A stretch of 8,131 bases of DNA from an uncultured Candidatus Saccharibacteria bacterium. Lineage in GTDB: Bacteria > Patescibacteriota > Saccharimonadia > Saccharimonadales > Saccharimonadaceae. Position 1 is the first letter of the stretch. Every line of letters begins with the position of its first letter. A model generated the notes under the pieces. It did not search any database. It saw nothing but the letters and a program-made list of their open reading frames with translations, and had not been told where the DNA came from. A program made the position numbers and the translations under genes. Positions 5,068 to 8,131 of this stretch are shown here, piece by piece. The DNA lies in the NCBI GenBank assembly GCA_947253285.1, contig CAMXXV010000012.1:1-8131 (forward strand), read 5' to 3'.

Positions 5068-6570
5068 TTACAGCTTCAGCTCTGGGTAAATCTTGCGGGT
5101 TACTGGGTCGACCTCATAACGCATGGTCGGGAATGGCACGCCCTCGCGCGCCGTCACGCCCTCAAGCATCCAGAACACGCGCTCGCTGTAGCCCCAGCCA
5201 CAGGCCGGCGGCATGCCGTACTCTAGCATCTCAACAAAGTCGACATCCAGCATCATGGCCTCGTCGTCGCCCGCCTCACGCAACTTCTGCTGCTCCTCAA
5301 AGCGGCCCAGCTGGTCAATCGGGTTGTTTAACTCTGAGTAGCCATTGCCTAGCTCCGAGCCGGCAATCACCGGCTGGAAGCGCTGTGTGCTGACGCCGTC
5401 CGGATTTGCCTTCGCGAGTGGCGAAATGAACTTTGGCGTGTTGACCAGCCAGACCGGCCCCGCCACGTCCTTGCGGATGTTCTTCCACAGCTTATCGATG
5501 CCACGCGAGAGGTTTTCGCTCTTGCCGACCTCAAGTTTATTCGCCTTCAACAGCTCCACTACCTTCTCGAGAGTGACATTGTAGACGTCAATGCCGTAGT
5601 GCTGCTTTATCACATCGGCGTAGTCCCAAACCTCCCACTCTTTGCCTAGGTCAACGTCAAACTTGCCAATCTTAAACTGCAGCGTGCCAAAAGTCTGCTC
5701 GGCCACATACTTATACATGCCCTCCATAAACTTCATGCCGTCGCGCCAGTCCCAGTAAGCGTGATACCATTCCATGGCGACATGCTCCGGCAGATGCTCA
5801 TCGTCGATGCCCTCGTTACGGAAACGCGGCCCGATATCGTACACGCGCTCGTAGCCCGCGCCGAGCAAGCGCTTCAGTGGCAGCTCATGGCTAATACGGA
5901 GGTACAAATCTTGGTCAAGCGAGTCCATGTGGGTCTTGAAGGCGTTGGCGTCGGCGCCGCCCGTGGTATGCTCAAGCACCGGAATGTTGATTTCAATAAA
6001 GCCGTGTTGGTTTAAGTAGTCGCGCGTGGCCTGCCAGAACTTCGAACGGCGCACAAAGCGCTCCCGCACTTCTGGGTTGACGTTCATGTCGATGTAACGG
6101 CGGCGCAAGCGCTGCTCTTTATCGGTAAAGCCCTGTCGGTCAGGCATTGGGCGCAAAGTCTTCACCACTAGCTTAAGCGACGTCACACCAAGCGAAATCT
6201 CGCCCGTCTTAGTCTTGATGACCTCGCCAGTCGCCTGCACAAAGTCGCCGGTGTCCAGCAAATTGAGGTCGCTCAAACCGAGTTGGTTGGCCTTACCGTC
6301 GGTCTCAGCTACCGCACCGGCGCGCAAGAACAGCTGCAGCTGCCCCGTAAAGTCGCGTACCACGATAAACGCCAGTTTGCCGAACTTGCGAAGCGACACA
6401 ATGCGCCCCACCACGGTCTGCGTACTGCCTTCCAGCTGGTCAAACTGCGGCGCAACTTCACCCGCGCCAACCGTGCGCTCGACTTTGGCTGGATACGGGT
6501 CGAACCCCTGCGCCTTCAGGGTTTCGAGTTTCTTGAGTCGCTCATTGCGATAGTCTGCTAGTGTTGCCAT
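5068..6570 (-). CDS. lysS: Lysine--tRNA ligase, class II
   Basis: Joins lysine to tRNA-Lys using ATP, in the cytoplasm; essential for translation. 500 residues from ATG 6570, the usual length for bacterial LysRS. The N-terminal anticodon-binding OB fold covers residues about 50-140 (VVGRIVSLRKFGKLAFIVVR). The catalytic core has motif 1 around 172-199, motif 2 at 250-268 (FRNEGIDDEHLPEHVAMEW) and motif 3 at 458-469 (GWGYSERVFWML). GNGYSELNNPIDQ (408-420) is the lysine/ATP-site loop. Motif 3 is divergent: GWGYSER instead of the common GIGIDR, though the arginine is kept. About 15 residues follow the usual FP.MR ending. The start MATLADYRNERLKKL is chosen because an extended -10 box places transcription initiation exactly on its A; the upstream in-frame extension to 6717 crosses both divergent promoters. 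Transcribed alone, with its own terminator. Confidence 0.97.
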   Translation of the reverse strand: MATLADYRNERLKKLETLKAQGFDPYPAKVERTVGAGEVAPQFDQLEGSTQTVVGRIVSLRKFGKLAFIVVRDFTGQLQLFLRAGAVAETDGKANQLGLSDLNLLDTGDFVQATGEVIKTKTGEISLGVTSLKLVVKTLRPMPDRQGFTDKEQRLRRRYIDMNVNPEVRERFVRRSKFWQATRDYLNQHGFIEINIPVLEHTTGGADANAFKTHMDSLDQDLYLRISHELPLKRLLGAGYERVYDIGPRFRNEGIDDEHLPEHVAMEWYHAYWDWRDGMKFMEGMYKYVAEQTFGTLQFKIGKFDVDLGKEWEVWDYADVIKQHYGIDVYNVTLEKVVELLKANKLEVGKSENLSRGIDKLWKNIRKDVAGPVWLVNTPKFISPLAKANPDGVSTQRFQPVIAGSELGNGYSELNNPIDQLGRFEEQQKLREAGDDEAMMLDVDFVEMLEYGMPPACGWGYSERVFWMLEGVTAREGVPFPTMRYEVDPVTRKIYPELKL

Positions 6571-6576
6571 GGTAAC

Positions 6577-6585
6577 ATTATACCA
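6577..6585 (-). promoter_or_regulatory. Extended -10 promoter of lysS (leaderless)
   Basis: On the minus strand TGG then perfect TATAAT (6577-6582). Six nt (GTTACC) separate it from ATG 6570, so +1 should be the A of the start codon. There is no Shine-Dalgarno and no good -35. Confidence 0.75.
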
Positions 6586-6596
6586 CGCTTTCGGTA

Positions 6597-6625
6597 TTGA
6601 CGCGCCCCCTGTTATGTGGTAATAT
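6597..6625 (+). promoter_or_regulatory. Promoter of the gene at 6684
   Basis: -35 TTGACG (6597-6602), 17-nt spacer, extended -10 TGG plus TAATAT (6617-6625). Predicted start about 6632, leader about 52 nt. The -35 lies where the -35 of the divergent lysS promoter would be, so the two polymerases probably compete. Confidence 0.75.
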
Positions 6626-6634
6626 ATCACGGTG

Positions 6635-6651
6635 CAAGACACAAAGTCTTG
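6635..6651 (+). other. 5' hairpin in the leader of the gene at 6684
   Basis: CAAGAC (6635-6640), loop ACAAA and GTCTTG (6646-6651), starting about 3 nt from the predicted 5' end. Such a stem could protect the mRNA from 5' decay; no U-run follows, so it is not a terminator. Confidence 0.5.
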
Positions 6652-6670
6652 TCGTACATTACGATATCCA

Positions 6671-6675
6671 GAGGT
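6671..6675 (+). promoter_or_regulatory. Ribosome binding site of the gene at 6684
   Basis: GAGGT, 8 nt before ATG 6684. Confidence 0.65.
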
Positions 6676-6683
6676 AAGTTGAT

Positions 6684-7319
6684 ATGATTGCAAATTGGTA
6701 TTCAAGCAAAACAGCAAGTTGCTACATCGAAGACTATAACGCTACGTCAAAAGCAAACGAACTCCTTGCCGCCAATACCGCCTATGCCTGTCAAGAGGTG
6801 CTGAAAGCAGCACATGAGACCGGAAGATCCAAGTACGCCGTGCCCGGCTCAATTACGCTCGGCCACGACGGTGGTTATGGCAGTGTCGGCGAAGTGCTAC
6901 ACTCGTTGTTTGTCATCTCAAGGGATGAGGAATATAAGCACTATCTGAGTGCGTTGGACGATATTGACCCCGCCAAACGGCGTGAGTATGTGGAGTTTAA
7001 ACCAAGTTGTGAATTCTACGATAGGATTGCCCACGATGTTGCTAGCAGCGCAGAAAAGGCGGGTTCACCGTTTAACTATACAAAGACGGAAACCACTTAT
7101 TGCGCCCAAATTTCGCGCAAGCTCGACAAGGTCAAGGCACTATACGTACCACTTGAATCGGACGATGATTCGGCTCAGCCGGCTTCGCTCTTACTAATCC
7201 ACGCCTTCCCAAGCAGACTCAACGACAGCTTTAGTCGTTTTGGACTTGTGTACCGTAATGACGTTCGTCATCCTGAGCATAACGCTCTACGGTATTACCT
7301 CAAGATAAAGCTTGCATAA
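6684..7319 (+). CDS. Hypothetical protein of 211 residues
   Basis: I do not recognise a family. The start has a Shine-Dalgarno at the right distance, a good promoter upstream and a strong terminator downstream, so it is a single-gene transcript. Residues about 20-48 look helical (SKANELLAANTAYACQEVLK). A Gly-rich stretch follows (ITLGHDGGYGSVGEVLH, 57-73). The middle has many charged residues (DEEYKHYLSALDDIDPAKRR) and Cys residues at about 13, 36, 109 and 139. The last third contains YVPLESDDDSAQPASLLLIH and the basic end RYYLKIKLA. No signal peptide or membrane segment is visible, so it should be cytoplasmic. It is divergent from lysS, but nothing indicates a link to translation. Confidence 0.82.
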   Translation: MIANWYSSKTASCYIEDYNATSKANELLAANTAYACQEVLKAAHETGRSKYAVPGSITLGHDGGYGSVGEVLHSLFVISRDEEYKHYLSALDDIDPAKRREYVEFKPSCEFYDRIAHDVASSAEKAGSPFNYTKTETTYCAQISRKLDKVKALYVPLESDDDSAQPASLLLIHAFPSRLNDSFSRFGLVYRNDVRHPEHNALRYYLKIKLA

Positions 7320-7360
7320 CGGTCGCCCGGCCCCATTACGCTTAAAGCGACAGCAAGCAT

Positions 7361-7385
7361 GCCGCCCCCAAGGGGCGGCTTTTTT
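7361..7385 (+). terminator. Intrinsic terminator of the gene at 6684
   Basis: Perfect 8-bp GC stem GCCGCCCC (7361-7368) and GGGGCGGC (7372-7379), loop CAA, then six T. It lies about 40 nt after the stop codon. Confidence 0.95.
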
Positions 7386-7427
7386 AGTATCATTAGTACC
7401 CCGCTCCTACACATTTTGGCCGAATTA

Positions 7428-7436
7428 TGGTATGAT
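7428..7436 (+). promoter_or_regulatory. Extended -10 promoter of the gene at 7504
   Basis: TGG plus TATGAT (7431-7436), with a weak -35 TACACA at 7408-7413 (17-nt spacer). Predicted start about 7443 and a leader of about 60 nt. The leader holds GTGG-CCT-CCAC, a short hairpin. Confidence 0.65.
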
Positions 7437-7493
7437 ATTTACCATTCAAATGAGGTGGCCTCCACTAATTTTGATGTACATTACCGCTATTAA

Positions 7494-7498
7494 AGGAG
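7494..7498 (+). promoter_or_regulatory. Ribosome binding site of the gene at 7504
   Basis: AGGAG within TAAAGGAGAT, 5 nt before ATG 7504; it supports this reading frame over the antisense open frame. Confidence 0.85.
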
Positions 7499-7503
7499 AT
7501 ATT

Positions 7504-8131
7504 ATGGAAAAATTTGCACTCGGCAGCTTTCATGCTAGCGATGTCGACATCCGCGTCGAACACGCGCAAGGCGAGAAAGCCGTTTTGGGCGTTACCAGCG
7601 ACTACTGTCGCGCCATTTTGGCCGCCGGCCGCGAGGGCGCAATCACGTCTAAAACTGCCAGCGAGCTTCACATTGAGGCTTGGGAGCGCAACGAAAATAC
7701 CGTGGTGAGCAGCCCACGCGAATGGCTTAAAGCCGCTTGCGAGACCGCCATCCTGCCATACAACGTGCTTGGTGACCTCGACCTTGAGCACCCGTGCGCC
7801 TTTGAGGGCTTCGTTCCTGACAGCACATTTATCGACCAGCTCGATTGCGAGCTGCGCGACTTGTACTATCCGGAGCACACCCTCCACGATTTGGCGGGCT
7901 ACTCGTGCTTTGTCGCCCTGCTGCGCAACCGCCCGCGGAGTTTTACCGCTGACGAACTTGCCAGCATGTCGCGCGTGCCACGCCCGCTCAGCGAAACCGA
8001 TGACCGACCGACCGAGTTGGTGTTTGGCTTCCAAGGCAACAGCCCACACCTCGACGAAATCGAACAGACAACTGTGTTGATGCGCCAGCATCTCTTTAAG
8101 CCAGAAGCTAGTCGCTTGTTTGTCTGCGCCT
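7504..8131 (+). CDS. Hypothetical protein, partial at the right edge (209 residues visible)
   Basis: My own translation from ATG 7504 stays open to the window end. It begins MEKFALGSFHASDVDIRVE and includes SPREWLKAACETAILPYNVL (about 71-90), a Leu/Asp/Glu-rich segment with LYYPEHTLHDLAGYSCFVAL (120-139) and a later ELVFGFQGN (172-180). I do not recognise a family. There are no membrane segments or signal peptide, so it is probably cytoplasmic. Reasons to believe it: promoter, Shine-Dalgarno, GC-rich third codon positions and an open frame of more than 600 nt. A long open frame on the opposite strand (7465-8091) is its shadow. It has its own promoter after the terminator of the gene at 6684, so the two are separate units. 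I see no sequence similarity between the two. Confidence 0.82.
   Translation, partial: MEKFALGSFHASDVDIRVEHAQGEKAVLGVTSDYCRAILAAGREGAITSKTASELHIEAWERNENTVVSSPREWLKAACETAILPYNVLGDLDLEHPCAFEGFVPDSTFIDQLDCELRDLYYPEHTLHDLAGYSCFVALLRNRPRSFTADELASMSRVPRPLSETDDRPTELVFGFQGNSPHLDEIEQTTVLMRQHLFKPEASRLFVCA

Noticed and set aside
4584..5393. Plus-strand open frame of 269 residues
   Set aside because: Antisense to both the secreted-protein gene and lysS, with low-complexity Pro/Arg/Ser composition and running across the lysS terminator.
7465..8091. Open frame of 208 residues on the minus strand
   Set aside because: It is the shadow of the plus-strand gene at 7504, which has the promoter, the Shine-Dalgarno and the expected codon pattern.
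1..8131. DGR reverse transcriptase, template repeat, CRISPR array, insertion sequence or prophage genes
   Set aside because: I looked on both strands and found no repeat matching the candidate variable region, no spaced repeats, and no transposase or phage protein. A template repeat could lie outside the window.
1..8131. Recoded UGA (as in Gracilibacteria)
   Set aside because: All recognised genes read fully in the standard code and end in TAA; no in-frame UGA is needed.

Overview
The window looks like a piece of a small-genome bacterial chromosome, most likely from the Candidate Phyla Radiation (Patescibacteria), with Saccharibacteria the best guess. This is inferred from the kind of secreted formylglycine-enzyme/C-type-lectin-like protein encoded, the divergent class II lysyl-tRNA synthetase, several short genes I cannot place in any family, and very compact intergenic regions. 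No rRNA or other phylogenetic marker is present, so the assignment is moderate. All complete genes end in TAA and the standard bacterial code fits, with no UGA reassignment needed.

Layout. At the left edge, on the minus strand, a PadR-type regulator is followed by an overlapping ABC-transporter ATPase that runs off the window; the promoter carries a perfect 23-bp palindrome. Next is a minus-strand DUF4186-like gene, divergent from a plus-strand gene of unknown function (1797-2237) that ends at a strong terminator. A plus-strand tRNA-Arg(GCG) with encoded CCA has its own promoter and terminator. A large minus-strand gene (2696-4861) encodes a secreted protein with an N-terminal beta-rich region and a C-terminal FGE/C-type-lectin-like domain. 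Then come lysS (minus), and divergent from it two plus-strand genes of unknown function, the second cut off by the right edge.

Most striking locus. The secreted protein carries a run of nine G at codons 9-12. Gain or loss of one G puts a stop codon directly after, or four codons after, the run, which is the design of a phase-variable ON/OFF switch. Its C-terminus resembles the variable region of diversity-generating retroelement (DGR) targets. No reverse transcriptase or template repeat lies in the window. Together these suggest a variable surface or secreted ligand-binding protein, which would suit an episymbiont that attaches to a host, but this is inference.

Expression signals. Many promoters share an extended -10 (TGn plus a TATAAT-like hexamer). 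Three genes (padR, the DUF4186 gene and lysS) appear leaderless, with the predicted start of transcription at or within a few bases of ATG and no Shine-Dalgarno sequence. The secreted protein and the three unknown genes have leaders of about 45-65 nt and good Shine-Dalgarno sites. No CRISPR array, insertion sequence or prophage gene was seen.
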